Assembly (NCBI GenBank): GCA_028873695.1
Contig: JAPPNU010000026.1
Coordinates: 1 to 64,000, forward strand
Origin: Gemmatimonadota bacterium
GTDB lineage: Bacteria; Latescibacterota; UBA2968; GCA-2709665
Direction of reading: 5' to 3'
DNA length: 64,000 bases
Below are positions 34,821-43,500 of this stretch, in pieces (position 1 is the first letter of the stretch; every line of letters begins with the position of its first letter). Under the pieces are notes generated by a model. It ran no database searches. It was not told where the DNA came from and worked only from the letters and a program-made list of their open reading frames with translations. Position numbers and translations under genes: made by a program.

Positions 34821-36710
34821 ATGAACTCGGGAACGGAAAATCGCAGTGCGGCGCCGGCCGGACTGAGCCGAAAAGCCGTGCGCAGGCGACTCAGTGAGAT
34901 TGTGTCTCATATGCCGCGGGAACCCGGTGTGTATATGTTGAAGGACGAACTGGGGCGGATCATATACATAGGAAAGGCAAAGTGCCTGCGAAGCCGGGCG
35001 CAATCCTACATCCGGTCCAACGCGTACGACGGCCGGCGTCAGTTCCGGGCGCTCGTGCGCAACGCGCGGGACCTGGAATACATCGTGGCGGATACCGAGG
35101 TGGATGCCCTGATCCTGGAGTCCAATCTGATCAAGGAGCATAAGCCAAGGTACAATATCAACCTGAAAGACGACAAGAAGTACCCGTTCGTCCGGATTAC
35201 CGATGAGCCCTTTCCCAGAATTCTGTTTACGCGCGACGTGATCAAGGACGGGTCGCGCTATCTGGGACCCTATACCGACGTGAAGGCCCTGCGCCGGACC
35301 CTCGAAACCATGCACCGGCTGTTCCGTATACGAAGCTGTGACTACGCGTTGCCGGCCGCGAACGTCCGCCTCTGCCTCGATTATGAGATAAAACGTTGCG
35401 ACGGACCCTGCGAGGGGCTTATCTCGGCAGCGGAATACCGCAAGATCGTGCGCGAGGCCGTGCTGTTTCTGACGGGGCGCCATACGCAGGTGGTGGCCGC
35501 GCTGAAGGAACGCATGCGGAATGCGGCCGCCGAACAGCGTTTCGAGGAGGCCGTGGTCTACCGGGACCGGCTTCGGGACCTGGAGCAGACGACCAACCGC
35601 CAGAGAGTGGTGTCCGCCGAACAGAAAGACTGGGACACGATCGCGGTCGCCAGGGAAGACGACGAAGCCTGCTGCGTGGTGATGGAGGTACGCGAGGGAA
35701 GGCTGATCGGGAGGCAGCACTATTTCCTGGGTGGCGTGCTGGACGCGCCGGTCGAAGAGGTGGTCGGCTCCTTCGTCCAGTTGCTCTATCTGACGGCATC
35801 GTTCGTGCCGGAGGAGATCTGCCTGCCGTGCGATATCGAGTCCCGCGAGACCGTGCTGGACTGGCTGAGGGGGCGTGCGGGGGGTCTGGTGGAAATCCGC
35901 GTGCCGCAGCGGGGCGACAAGGCGCGGCTGGTGAAGATGGCGGAGAACAACGCCGCGCTGTTGCTCAGCGAGCGCCGGTTGAGGCGGGAGAACAGCCGGT
36001 CCCAGGCGCCCGCCGCGGTCGCCGCGCTGCAGCGCGACCTGCGCCTCGAGCGGCCCCCGAAGCGGATCGAGGCCATGGACATTTCGAATTTCCAGGGGTC
36101 GGACCCCGTGGCGTCGCTGGTGTGTTTCGTAGACGGCCGCCCCCGGAAATCCGAGTACAGGCACTTCAGGATTACGGGTATCGAAGGTCCCGACGATTTC
36201 GCGATGATGCGGCAGGTGGTGACGCGGCGTTTCAAACGCCTGATGGAGGAGGGGCGGGCGTTTCCGGATCTGCTGCTGATCGACGGCGGAAAGGGGCAGC
36301 TCTCCAGCGCGGTGGCTGCGTTGAATGAGGTCGGCGTCCGGGATCAGCCGGTGATCGGCCTCGCCAAGCGGCTCGAGGAAGTTTTCCTGCCGGCCCACCC
36401 GGACCCGCAGAACATCCCCAAGGCATCGGCGGCGCTCAAGCTGTTGCAGGCCGTCCGGGATGAGTCGCACCGGTTTGCCGTCACCTATCACCGCAAGTTG
36501 AGGCAGAAACGAACGCTGGCTTCCCGGCTGGATGAGCTCGACGGGGTGGGTCCTTCCCGGCGGAAAGCGATGCTGGCCCATTTCGGATCCATGAAAAAGA
36601 TCCTGCAGGCGGGCGCGGTGGAACTCGCGGCGGTGGAAGGCATCGGACCGAAGCTCGCCGAACAGATCGCGAAACAACTGGCAATGGATCTATCGAAACC
36701 TACCCCGTGA
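34821..36710 (+). CDS. uvrC: Excinuclease ABC subunit C
   Basis: This 629-residue nuclease subunit of nucleotide excision repair makes both incisions around lesions marked by UvrB. Domains in order: GIY-YIG nuclease (GVYMLKDELGRIIYIGKAK, about residues 35-55), the cysteine-bearing region (CLDYEIKRCDGPCEG), the UVR/UvrB-binding coiled coil (AAAEQRFEEAVVYRDRL, about 235-252), the RNase H-like nuclease domain (AMDISNFQGSDPVASLV), and the C-terminal tandem helix-hairpin-helix (LDGVGPSRRKAMLAHFG; VEGIGPKLAEQIA). The start at 34821 has GGAAG directly before it and fits the family; the open frame reaches 34719 through repeat-like DNA. Confidence 0.96.
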   Translation: MNSGTENRSAAPAGLSRKAVRRRLSEIVSHMPREPGVYMLKDELGRIIYIGKAKCLRSRAQSYIRSNAYDGRRQFRALVRNARDLEYIVADTEVDALILESNLIKEHKPRYNINLKDDKKYPFVRITDEPFPRILFTRDVIKDGSRYLGPYTDVKALRRTLETMHRLFRIRSCDYALPAANVRLCLDYEIKRCDGPCEGLISAAEYRKIVREAVLFLTGRHTQVVAALKERMRNAAAEQRFEEAVVYRDRLRDLEQTTNRQRVVSAEQKDWDTIAVAREDDEACCVVMEVREGRLIGRQHYFLGGVLDAPVEEVVGSFVQLLYLTASFVPEEICLPCDIESRETVLDWLRGRAGGLVEIRVPQRGDKARLVKMAENNAALLLSERRLRRENSRSQAPAAVAALQRDLRLERPPKRIEAMDISNFQGSDPVASLVCFVDGRPRKSEYRHFRITGIEGPDDFAMMRQVVTRRFKRLMEEGRAFPDLLLIDGGKGQLSSAVAALNEVGVRDQPVIGLAKRLEEVFLPAHPDPQNIPKASAALKLLQAVRDESHRFAVTYHRKLRQKRTLASRLDELDGVGPSRRKAMLAHFGSMKKILQAGAVELAAVEGIGPKLAEQIAKQLAMDLSKPTP

Positions 36711-36716
36711 CCCCCT

Positions 36717-37018
36717 TCCTGAAGGAAGAAGGAAGAAGGAAAAAGTAGCGGTAACATTGACCTCTGTCACTTCCGCAATCGGACTCTCTCAAGAATCGAA
36801 TGGAAGCGGATTGCTGAGGAGAGTGGAAAACCGGCGGCGTTTCCTTGAAAATCAGAGCGTCTATGGATGGCCGGCACGCGAAACCCGCCTTTTCTCCCTC
36901 TTTCCTTTAGGAGAGAGGGCCGGGGAGAGAGGTCTGCGGGGTGGTGGGGAGGGTTTGCTCTTGCCTTTGCCTTTCGTTTTTTGGCTAATGGCTGAGAGCT
37001 TTACCTGAGGGCCGGGAG
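36717..37018. repeat. Repeat island F/G-C between uvrC and the MGMT gene
   Basis: The 335-bp gap begins with a purine tract F (36721-36746, GAAGGAAGAAGGAAGAAGG). G copy 1 (36747-36845) follows, with GGACTCTCTCAAGAATCGA and GGATTGCTGAGGAGAGTGG. C copy 5 (36888-37018) comes next, lacking the GGGCAACC hairpin but having CTTTCCTTTAGGAGAG, GGGCCGGGGAGAGAGGTC and the TTTTTTGGCTAATGGCTGA end. Confidence 0.8.
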
Positions 37019-37045
37019 CGCGGCCTATTAACAAGGAGTCCACTT

Positions 37046-37558
37046 ATGAAAAACGGAAACGGCACGCCATCGGACATTCAATCCGCCATCCTTCAAACAG
37101 GCCTGGGGCAGGTCGAGGTTGCCTGGAACGGGACCCGTCTGGCGTCGGTCCGGCTGGGGGGCTTCGGAAGGGTGGATATCGCGCGTCCCTCGCTGGTTGA
37201 CGGCAGTCCCCCGGATCCGGCGGGGCAGCGCCTCATCGACGCGCTGGCCGGTTACTTTTCCGGTGAGCCGATCGGGTTCCACGATCACCCGGACATGTCC
37301 GGCTATACGGCATTTCAGGGGATGGTCTGGCGGGCGACGCGGGAGATCCCGTATGGCGGGCGGCGGTCTTACGGCGACGTGGCGAATGCCGTCGGGCGCC
37401 CGAAGGCCGCCCGTGCGGTGGGCGCCGCGCTGGGGAAGAACCCGTACGTGATCGTGGTGCCATGCCATCGGGTTGTGGGGGCTTCCGGGGCGTTGACGGG
37501 CTTCGCCTACGGCGGAGAATGGAAAGCCGCGCTGCTGGCGCTGGAGCGAAACGGGTGA
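37046..37558 (+). CDS. ogt: Methylated-DNA--[protein]-cysteine S-methyltransferase
   Basis: This 170-residue suicide repair protein removes alkyl groups from O6-alkylguanine. The active-site cysteine is in VVPCHRVVG, preceded by the DNA-binding helix-turn-helix (RSYGDVANAVGRPKAARAVGAAL) with the arginine finger. The small N-terminal domain is divergent. AAGGAG lies 8 bases before the ATG. It sits 17 bp before the xerD start, so the two are probably cotranscribed, in a short repair and recombination group with uvrC. Confidence 0.95.
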   Translation: MKNGNGTPSDIQSAILQTGLGQVEVAWNGTRLASVRLGGFGRVDIARPSLVDGSPPDPAGQRLIDALAGYFSGEPIGFHDHPDMSGYTAFQGMVWRATREIPYGGRRSYGDVANAVGRPKAARAVGAALGKNPYVIVVPCHRVVGASGALTGFAYGGEWKAALLALERNG

Positions 37559-37575
37559 GAGGGGAGAACGCGGGA

Positions 37576-38514
37576 ATGACGGTCGAGACCGATTTTGATA
37601 CGGGCGAACAGCGCCTGACGGCAGAGTGGCGCAACGCGCTGCGCGGGTTCATGGATTACATCCACCTGGAGCAGGGTCTGGCCGAGAATACCGTTTCGGC
37701 CTATGCCCGGGACCTGGTACGGTACGCCACGGTTCTGGAGGCGCGGGGCGTAACAACGCCCGTCCACGTGTCTCAGGCGGATGTATCCTCGCTATTGCGG
37801 TTGCTGGGAGAACTCGGCCTGGAAGCGTCCAGCGTGGCGCGAAACCTGACCGCCGTCCGGATGTTTCATCGGTACCTGCAGGCGGAGGGGATGATCGAAA
37901 ACGACCCCACCGAGCATATGAAGTCGCCCAAACTGGGCCGGAAACTGCCAGCCGTCCTGAACATATACGAAGTGGAACGCCTGATGATGGAGCCGGACGT
38001 GGAGACGACGCTGGGTCTCCGGGACCGCGCGCTGCTCGAGATGTTGTACGGAGCGGGTCTCCGGGTTTCGGAGCTGATCGGCCTGGAACGAATGCATCTC
38101 CTGTTCGACCTGGAGGTGGTGCGCGTGATCGGCAAGGGCAGCCGGGAGCGGATCGTGCCCATCGGATCGGAAGCCGTGGCGTGGGTCAATCGCTATCTGA
38201 CGGGCCCGCGCGAGGAATTGAGCGGTCCGGCGTCGGGGAGTACGGTTTTCCTGAACTTCCGCGGCGGGGCCATGTCGCGAATGGGTGTGTGGAAGATACT
38301 GAGGCGCTGCGTTCAGAACGCCGGTATCGTGAAATCGGTAAGCCCGCACACGATGCGCCACTCGTTCGCAACCCATCTGCTGGAGGGTGGCGCCGACCTC
38401 CGGGCCGTGCAGGAAATGCTGGGGCACGTGGACATCTCGACAACGCAGATCTACACCCACGTCGACCGTGAATACCTGAAGGAAGTCCACCGCAGCTTTC
38501 ATCCCAGGGCATGA
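37576..38514 (+). CDS. xerD: Tyrosine recombinase XerC/XerD
   Basis: This 312-residue site-specific recombinase resolves chromosome dimers at dif. The N-terminal core-binding (SAM-like) domain contains LAENTVSAYARDLVRY. The catalytic residues are all visible: Arg in YGAGLRVSELIGL, Lys in VIGKGSRERIVPI, H-x-x-R in HTMRHSFATHLLEGG, His in LGHVDISTTQIYTH and the nucleophile Tyr in that same segment. The protein is of normal XerD length. The frame is open back to 37462 inside the MGMT gene, but the ATG at 37576 fits the family. Confidence 0.93.
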   Translation: MTVETDFDTGEQRLTAEWRNALRGFMDYIHLEQGLAENTVSAYARDLVRYATVLEARGVTTPVHVSQADVSSLLRLLGELGLEASSVARNLTAVRMFHRYLQAEGMIENDPTEHMKSPKLGRKLPAVLNIYEVERLMMEPDVETTLGLRDRALLEMLYGAGLRVSELIGLERMHLLFDLEVVRVIGKGSRERIVPIGSEAVAWVNRYLTGPREELSGPASGSTVFLNFRGGAMSRMGVWKILRRCVQNAGIVKSVSPHTMRHSFATHLLEGGADLRAVQEMLGHVDISTTQIYTHVDREYLKEVHRSFHPRA

Positions 38515-39012
38515 GAAGGAAAAAGGAAAAAGGAAGAAGGAAAAAGGAAAAAGGTAGAAAAGCGGGGAGACGGAAGCCGGTAGGAGAAATGCGGGAAGAG
38601 GTCTCGCTTTCCGATAGCCATTCGGTTATCGAAAGCGACGGCTCTTGCGAGTACTTCCAGAGCAGGGCGCGTTGTTCCGTCCCGCACCGATTTACGTTTT
38701 CCTCCCGGGTTGGCAGGCCGGCGTTTCGGGTGAATCCTGTGAGGGTATTCGCGCCAAACATAAGGCAGGCCCCGCGCCCAGTGGCGACTATTCCAAAGGC
38801 GGTTAGACGGTAGAGGGAAGCCGGTAGAAGAAATCCTTGCCCGCTATTTCATTCCTTCTTGCCTCCGCCACGAAAAGGAAACGCACAAGGCAGGCAATCT
38901 CTACCCTCTTCCGTCTACCCTGATTATCTTTTTGCCTTCGTGTCTCCGTGTGAGGCCGGTTTTCCTGCCTTTTCTCCCTCTTTCCTTTAGGAGAGAGGTC
39001 TGCGGGGGTGGG
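38513..39012. repeat. Composite repeat island F-E-B-C upstream of the GHMP kinase
   Basis: The 541-bp gap is repeats from end to end. An F tract (38513-38558) is followed by E copy 2 (38605-38800; GAGCAGGGCGCGTTGTTCCG and TAAGGCAGGCCCCGCGCCCA). B copy 3 (38799-38930) and C copy 4 (38937-39012; TCGTGTCTCCGTGTGAGGCC and CTTTCCTTTAGGAGAG) follow. The kinase start follows 43 bp later, so its leader is repeat-derived. Confidence 0.85.
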
Positions 39013-39055
39013 AGGAGCGGTCGCCTTTCTTAACCCCATTCAGACGTTTACAACC

Positions 39056-40144
39056 ATGAAAAAGACATTCACCGACCTCAGCGAACACTTACAGGCGGTC
39101 GAAATCCTGTCTTCCGCGCCCTGCCGGCTGGACGTTGGCGGCACGTGGGACCTCAAGTGCTTCGCGCTGCCCTACGCCAGCCTGAATCCCGCCACCACCA
39201 ACATCGCCATTTCCGCGCGCACCGGCATTCGCCTCAAAGCCTGCGAACCGGGCTGCGTCCGGATTCTGGATGAATTTCACCGCGAGACGTTTCCCGCGGA
39301 CGCGCCCGACATGACGGGCCATTTCGGACTTCTGTTCGCGATAGCGGCCCATTTCGCGTTGGGAGGCGTCGAAATCGAAATCTCGTACGGCTGCCCGCCC
39401 CGCAGCGGCGTGGGCGGGTCCGGCACGCTCTCGGTGGCCCTGGCCGGGGCTCTGGCTTGCGCAAGAGAACGGGTTGGAGGCGAGCGTCTCTCGCGGGAGG
39501 AAATCGTGGAGATCGTCTACAATATCGAAGACGGCCTCCGGTTCTCCTATACCGGCCTGCAGGACCAGTGCGCTGCCGCGTACGGGGGCGTAAACACCTG
39601 GCGGTGGACCTACGGAAACCCGGGTGGAAAGTTTCTCAGGACGGCGATTCTCCCGCCTGACCAGTACGCCGCCCTCAGTGACCGGCTACTGATCGCCTAC
39701 ATTGGCAAACCGCATGATTCCAACGACGTCAACAGCCGGCAGGTCGAGGACTTCCTGGCGGGTCGGCATCGCAACCGGTGGTTTCGCGTCAATGAAATTG
39801 CGACGGAATTCGCCGAGGCGCTGAAACGGACTGACTGGGAGGCCGCGGGCAGGTTGTTGGACGAGGAAACCGCGATACGGTGCGCGATTGTGCCGGCCCG
39901 GATGACCGTGCTCGGGGAAGCGCTTCAGGCCGTCTGCGCGGAATTCGGAGCGGGTTTCGCCACGGCGGGCAGCGGTAACGGCGGCTGCGTGTGGGCGCTT
40001 GCGCCGCAAGCCGATGTCATACCCGGACTCTCGGCCGCCTGGTGCGAAGTATTGTCCGCTGTGCCCACGGCGCGGATCCTTCCCGCCACGGTCGATCCCG
40101 CCGGCCTGAAGGTGAAGCAGGTTTCACCGGGATGCACCACGTGA
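39056..40144 (+). CDS. GHMP-family sugar kinase
   Basis: This 362-residue small-molecule kinase has the three GHMP motifs: motif 1 near residue 20 (SAPCRLDVGGTWDL), the ATP-binding glycine loop PPRSGVGGSGTLSVALAGAL near residue 125 (motif 2, PxxxGLGSSA-like) and motif 3 in FATAGSGNGGCVWAL near residue 305. The N-terminal pattern is closest to D-glycero-D-manno-heptose 7-phosphate kinase and fucokinase-like enzymes; the substrate cannot be fixed. With the HldE-like adenylyltransferase at 28.7 kb it could feed an ADP- or GDP-heptose pathway (inference). The frame is open to a GTG at 39008 inside repeat C; the ATG at 39056 fits motif 1. The next gene overlaps by 13 bp. Confidence 0.85.
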   Translation: MKKTFTDLSEHLQAVEILSSAPCRLDVGGTWDLKCFALPYASLNPATTNIAISARTGIRLKACEPGCVRILDEFHRETFPADAPDMTGHFGLLFAIAAHFALGGVEIEISYGCPPRSGVGGSGTLSVALAGALACARERVGGERLSREEIVEIVYNIEDGLRFSYTGLQDQCAAAYGGVNTWRWTYGNPGGKFLRTAILPPDQYAALSDRLLIAYIGKPHDSNDVNSRQVEDFLAGRHRNRWFRVNEIATEFAEALKRTDWEAAGRLLDEETAIRCAIVPARMTVLGEALQAVCAEFGAGFATAGSGNGGCVWALAPQADVIPGLSAAWCEVLSAVPTARILPATVDPAGLKVKQVSPGCTT

Positions 40145-40869
40145 ACACGCGTTCTGACACAACCTCACGGAAAAACCTGCTTTCCATCATGATTCCCGTC
40201 TACAACGAGGCGAATACGCTTGGCGCCGTGATCGACCGCGTCAGGGCCGTGCCGATTCAGGAAGGCATAGACAGGGAAATCATCGTGGTGGATGACGGCT
40301 CCACCGACGGGACCCTGGCCATTCTCGATAACCTGGATGATCACGGAATCAGGGTGGTCCGCCATCCCACGAACAGGGGAAAGGGCGCGGCGGTGAGAAC
40401 GGCGCTGGCGCATGCAACCGGAGATTGGGTCCTTATTCAGGATGCCGACCTGGAATACGCGCCGGAAGACTACCCCGATCTGATCGCCCCCTTTCTGCGT
40501 GACCCTTCGATTGTCGCGGTGTTCGGTTCGCGGTTTATGGGCCGCATCGAGGGCATGAAGCCGGCGAACTTCGTCGCCAACAAGCTGCTCACCTGGTTTA
40601 CGAATATTCTTTTCCTTACCCGGATCACGGACCTGTGTACCGGTTATAAACTCTACCGGACCGATACCGTGCGAGAGATTCCGCTGGTGCGGGACGGCTT
40701 CGACCTGGAACACGAACTCACGGCCAAGCTCCTGAAGCGAGGCTGCCGGATCGTTGACGTCCCGATTACGTACACGGGGCGGGACGTGAGCGCCGGCAAG
40801 AAGGTCCGCTGGACCGACTTCTTCATCAATATCAAGACCCTCCTCAAATACCGCTTCACCGGAATATAG
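40132..40869 (+). CDS. Glycosyltransferase family 2
   Basis: This 245-residue GT-A enzyme is of the DPM1/ALG5-like group: LSIMIPVYNEANTLGAVIDRV, IIVVDDGSTDGTLAIL, LIQDADLEYAPEDYPDLI with the metal-binding D-x-D, and TDLCTGYKLYRTD. It probably transfers a hexose to polyprenyl phosphate. There is no C-terminal membrane pair. The start overlaps the kinase gene by 13 bp; the alternative GTG at 40141 is three codons later. The next gene, a polytopic GT-C-like protein, starts 2 bp after the stop, suggesting that this enzyme makes its lipid-linked donor. Confidence 0.9.
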   Translation: MHHVNTRSDTTSRKNLLSIMIPVYNEANTLGAVIDRVRAVPIQEGIDREIIVVDDGSTDGTLAILDNLDDHGIRVVRHPTNRGKGAAVRTALAHATGDWVLIQDADLEYAPEDYPDLIAPFLRDPSIVAVFGSRFMGRIEGMKPANFVANKLLTWFTNILFLTRITDLCTGYKLYRTDTVREIPLVRDGFDLEHELTAKLLKRGCRIVDVPITYTGRDVSAGKKVRWTDFFINIKTLLKYRFTGI

Positions 40870-40871
40870 TC

Positions 40872-42620
40872 GTGCCGCGTCTCAGTCTCATCATTCCGTA
40901 TTGTCTGGTAATCTTGCTGGTCTTTCAGTGTTATCACCGGCTCAGCCTTGCCACGGCCGTGCCTATCCTGGCGTGTTCGCTGGTGATTCTGTGTGTCGCC
41001 GCACTTGCCGCCTTCCGTCAGGTACCCAAACACTGGGCTATGCGCGGGGCATTGGCGGGTTCCCTTGCCATCTGCGGCCTGTACCTCCTCACCTGCAACG
41101 AATGGGTGGAGATTATCGGCGATAATATCGCGTACATCAGGGACGCCAGGCGTCTGGTTCAGGGCAAAGAAGTGCTGGACAGCCAGTACGGCCTTGGCGT
41201 AAAGACTCTGCTGATGCCGGCTGTCATTCTGTTTCCCGACAGCGTGCCCGCGCTCAAGGTCACGATCGCGGTTTCGGGCTTCCTCTTCCCGTTCTGCACG
41301 TTCCTGGTCTTCCGCGAATTTGTCGACAATAACCGCGCGCTTCTGATGGCCCTGATCTCGGGCGCCTTCTGGCTGCCGGTGCGGTATTCCAACGTCGTCA
41401 CGGCTGACATGCCCTTCCCGGCCTTCTCGATGTTGGCCCTGTGGGTTATCCTTCAGTATCTCAAGCGACCGGGGATTTCGTGGAAGTGGATGGCCGCCGC
41501 CGCCTGCGCCGCGGGCTGGGCGTACCACGTAAAGTCGCCGTCCATATACCTGGTGATCGCGGCCACCATCTACCTCGCGCTTCGAAAGGAGGTCAAAAAG
41601 CCCCTGCTTCTCGTTGCATGCGCCTCCGTATGGGTCCTGCCCTGGGTAATTTACCTGAAGGTCCACTTTCCTGAATCCCAGGGCTACCTGGGAATGATCC
41701 ACCAGATCGCCAGGGGAGCCTATATTCCGGAGGGCGAAGCGGGTTCTTTCTGGCAGAATTTCTTCTATTACATCTTCAACAAAAACCCGGCCGGCTATCT
41801 GAAAAACCTGGAACACTTCCTTTTGCCCGGAGACGTGATGCGCCAGTTGCCGATTTCCGCAAGTTGGCGCCCCATCGGCTGGCTGGTCCTGATCCTGACC
41901 GGCATCGGCTTTATCTTCGGGATAAGACCTGCGAACAAAAGACCCCTCTCGCTCCTGCGGAGCCTGGAGGTCCATGATTGGTACTTCCTGGGTTACGTTG
42001 CCACGCTTTTCGTTCTGCCCGGTTCTCCGGATCGATATCTCCTTCCGGTCCTGCCTTTCATCGTCTTCTACATTTTCAAGGGCGTGGAGAGGATTTGCGA
42101 TCGCTTTCCGGAGTCCATCTCACCGTCCAGACGGTCTTCACGCAATCGGCCACGTGGACGATTCGCGGCCGTATTTCAGCGTCGGGTATGGGTCAGGCAC
42201 AGTCCCGTGTTTCTGGCATGCTTATTTCTGCTGCCGTCTCTATTCGTCGATTTTGGGACCGTACGAGCGCGCCGGATGACGCCGGGCTATGGGAAGTACT
42301 GGAAGACGTACTACGAGGCCAGCGTCTGGATGAGGGACAATACCCCTGCACAAAGCCGGGTCACCACGCGGAAGCCGGGCCTTGTCTGGTTCTGGTCCGG
42401 GCGGGAGACGAATGGCTACCCTCGCATCGAGGATCCGGAGGAAGCCCTCCGGGTACTGAAGAAATACGACTACATTCTTCTGGACAACATCCCGTTCTTC
42501 AAAGAAAAATTGTTGTATATCATACCCGCCATAAAGGCGTACCCAAAACGCTTCACGGTGGTACACACCACGAAAGATCCGAAGACATACGTGATTAAAA
42601 TCAACAGGAACGGCCCGTAA
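40872..42620 (+). CDS. GT-C-like polytopic membrane protein (putative glycosyltransferase)
   Basis: This 582-residue protein has about ten hydrophobic segments up to residue 460 and a C-terminal soluble part (about 475-582), ending with NRNGP. The loop after the second or third helix contains EIIGDNIAYIRDARRL, where the acidic D-N-x-x-Y pattern resembles the D-E/D-D loop of the PMT/ArnT (GT39, GT83) families. The sugar and acceptor are unknown. It starts with GTG, 2 bp after the GT2 gene, and is the last of the operon kinase-GT2-membrane protein. Its stop codon lies in the loop of the terminator. Confidence 0.7.
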   Translation: MPRLSLIIPYCLVILLVFQCYHRLSLATAVPILACSLVILCVAALAAFRQVPKHWAMRGALAGSLAICGLYLLTCNEWVEIIGDNIAYIRDARRLVQGKEVLDSQYGLGVKTLLMPAVILFPDSVPALKVTIAVSGFLFPFCTFLVFREFVDNNRALLMALISGAFWLPVRYSNVVTADMPFPAFSMLALWVILQYLKRPGISWKWMAAAACAAGWAYHVKSPSIYLVIAATIYLALRKEVKKPLLLVACASVWVLPWVIYLKVHFPESQGYLGMIHQIARGAYIPEGEAGSFWQNFFYYIFNKNPAGYLKNLEHFLLPGDVMRQLPISASWRPIGWLVLILTGIGFIFGIRPANKRPLSLLRSLEVHDWYFLGYVATLFVLPGSPDRYLLPVLPFIVFYIFKGVERICDRFPESISPSRRSSRNRPRGRFAAVFQRRVWVRHSPVFLACLFLLPSLFVDFGTVRARRMTPGYGKYWKTYYEASVWMRDNTPAQSRVTTRKPGLVWFWSGRETNGYPRIEDPEEALRVLKKYDYILLDNIPFFKEKLLYIIPAIKAYPKRFTVVHTTKDPKTYVIKINRNGP

Positions 42621-42632
42621 AAACGGGCCGTT
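42609..42632 (+). terminator. Intrinsic terminator overlapping the stop codon of the GT-C-like gene
   Basis: AACGGCCCG (42609-42617) pairs with CGGGCCGTT (42624-42632) around TAAAAA, and T residues follow. The stop codon TAA (42618-42620) forms the first half of the loop, so the terminator stem starts inside the coding sequence. Confidence 0.85.
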
Positions 42633-42659
42633 TTCGTACGGCGCCGACCTGGCCCTCGG

Positions 42660-43036
42660 AACGCCGTTGTTGCATTTGTCGGGGCAACCCTTGTGGTTGC
42701 CCGCCTTTTCGCCGTCCCGGTTTTCTTTGTGTCCTCTGTGCCTTCGTGTCTCCGTGTGAGGCCGGGTTTCTTGCCTTTCTCCCTCTCTCCCGGTGGGAGA
42801 GAGGGCCGGGGAGAGAGGTCTGCGTGGCGAAGGAAGAAGGAAAAAGGAAGAAGGAAGAAACAGCGATAACTATGATTTTAGCCACTTCTGCTATGGGACT
42901 CTCGCAAGATTCAAGTGGAAGAGGATTGCTGAGGAGAGTGGAAAGCCGGTGGCATGCGGTGTCGTCTCCCCTCTCCCGTCTTCCGTCTCCCCGCTTCTTG
43001 GAGCAACCCCCTGGAGCGAGGGCATCCTGCCCTCGA
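42660..43036. repeat. Repeat island C-F/G-B(right arm)-D before the toxin gene
   Basis: The 430-bp gap holds C copy 2 (42666-42826, complete with GGGCAACC/GGTTGCCC hairpin and CTCTCCCGGTGGGAGAG stem) and F purine tract (42829-42867). G copy 2 (42868-42960), a B right arm alone (42961-43000) and D copy 2 (43013-43036, AGCGAGGGCATCCTGCCC core) follow. Confidence 0.85.
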
Positions 43037-43050
43037 CGGCAAATTCGTTG

Positions 43051-43500
43051 TCAAAGGTCGATTTCTCTGATTCTTCGATCCCTGTAGACAAGGGCAATGA
43101 ATGGAGGGGTGTGATGCTGGGCGAACTCTACGATTCGTTTCAATGCATTGAGGATGATTCGCGCAAGTTCTCTGGATGGGACATTTTTCGCGGTTATTGC
43201 GAAGAATGAAGCACCGGAGTCCCTGATGGCCTGCCTTTCGACGTCGTTAGACCTGATTTTCAGGTCTCGAGACAATATCAGCCAACCGCGTTCGCCGATT
43301 TCGCTCAGCCATTTGGCGTCCGATACCTCTCCCACCCTGTCGAATTCAGGATATTCGTCCATGTGAGAATGGACGACGAGGCCCAGATCGCGTGTGATCT
43401 GGGCCTCGCGCAGTTCTCGCAACAAAACGCTGCTCGCCAGGTTGCGGTCAATAAATATGTGTATAGAGGATTCATGCGGCCCGGCTGATCGCGGACTCAT
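43051..43500 (-). CDS. VapC45-like PIN-fold toxin
   Basis: This 149-residue small acidic protein has the pattern of the VapC45 PIN-like group: an N-terminal FIDRNLASSVLLRELREA (first metal-binding Asp), the central SDAKWLSEIGERGWLILSRDLKI (second and third acidic positions, D of SRD) and SFFAITAKN. Such proteins are predicted RNases and pair with DUF433 proteins. It overlaps the upstream DUF433 gene by 29 bp, a typical toxin-antitoxin coupling. The target RNA is unknown. The first 11 residues are not clearly conserved, so the start may be slightly internal. Confidence 0.8.
   Translation of the reverse strand: MSPRSAGPHESSIHIFIDRNLASSVLLRELREAQITRDLGLVVHSHMDEYPEFDRVGEVSDAKWLSEIGERGWLILSRDLKIRSNDVERQAIRDSGASFFAITAKNVPSRELARIILNALKRIVEFAQHHTPPFIALVYRDRRIREIDL

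Noticed and set aside
33996..36677. Minus-strand open frame of 893 codons
   Set aside because: It is antisense to the phosphodiesterase and uvrC genes, which are complete and conserved. Its His/Arg/Pro-rich translation has no recognisable domain.
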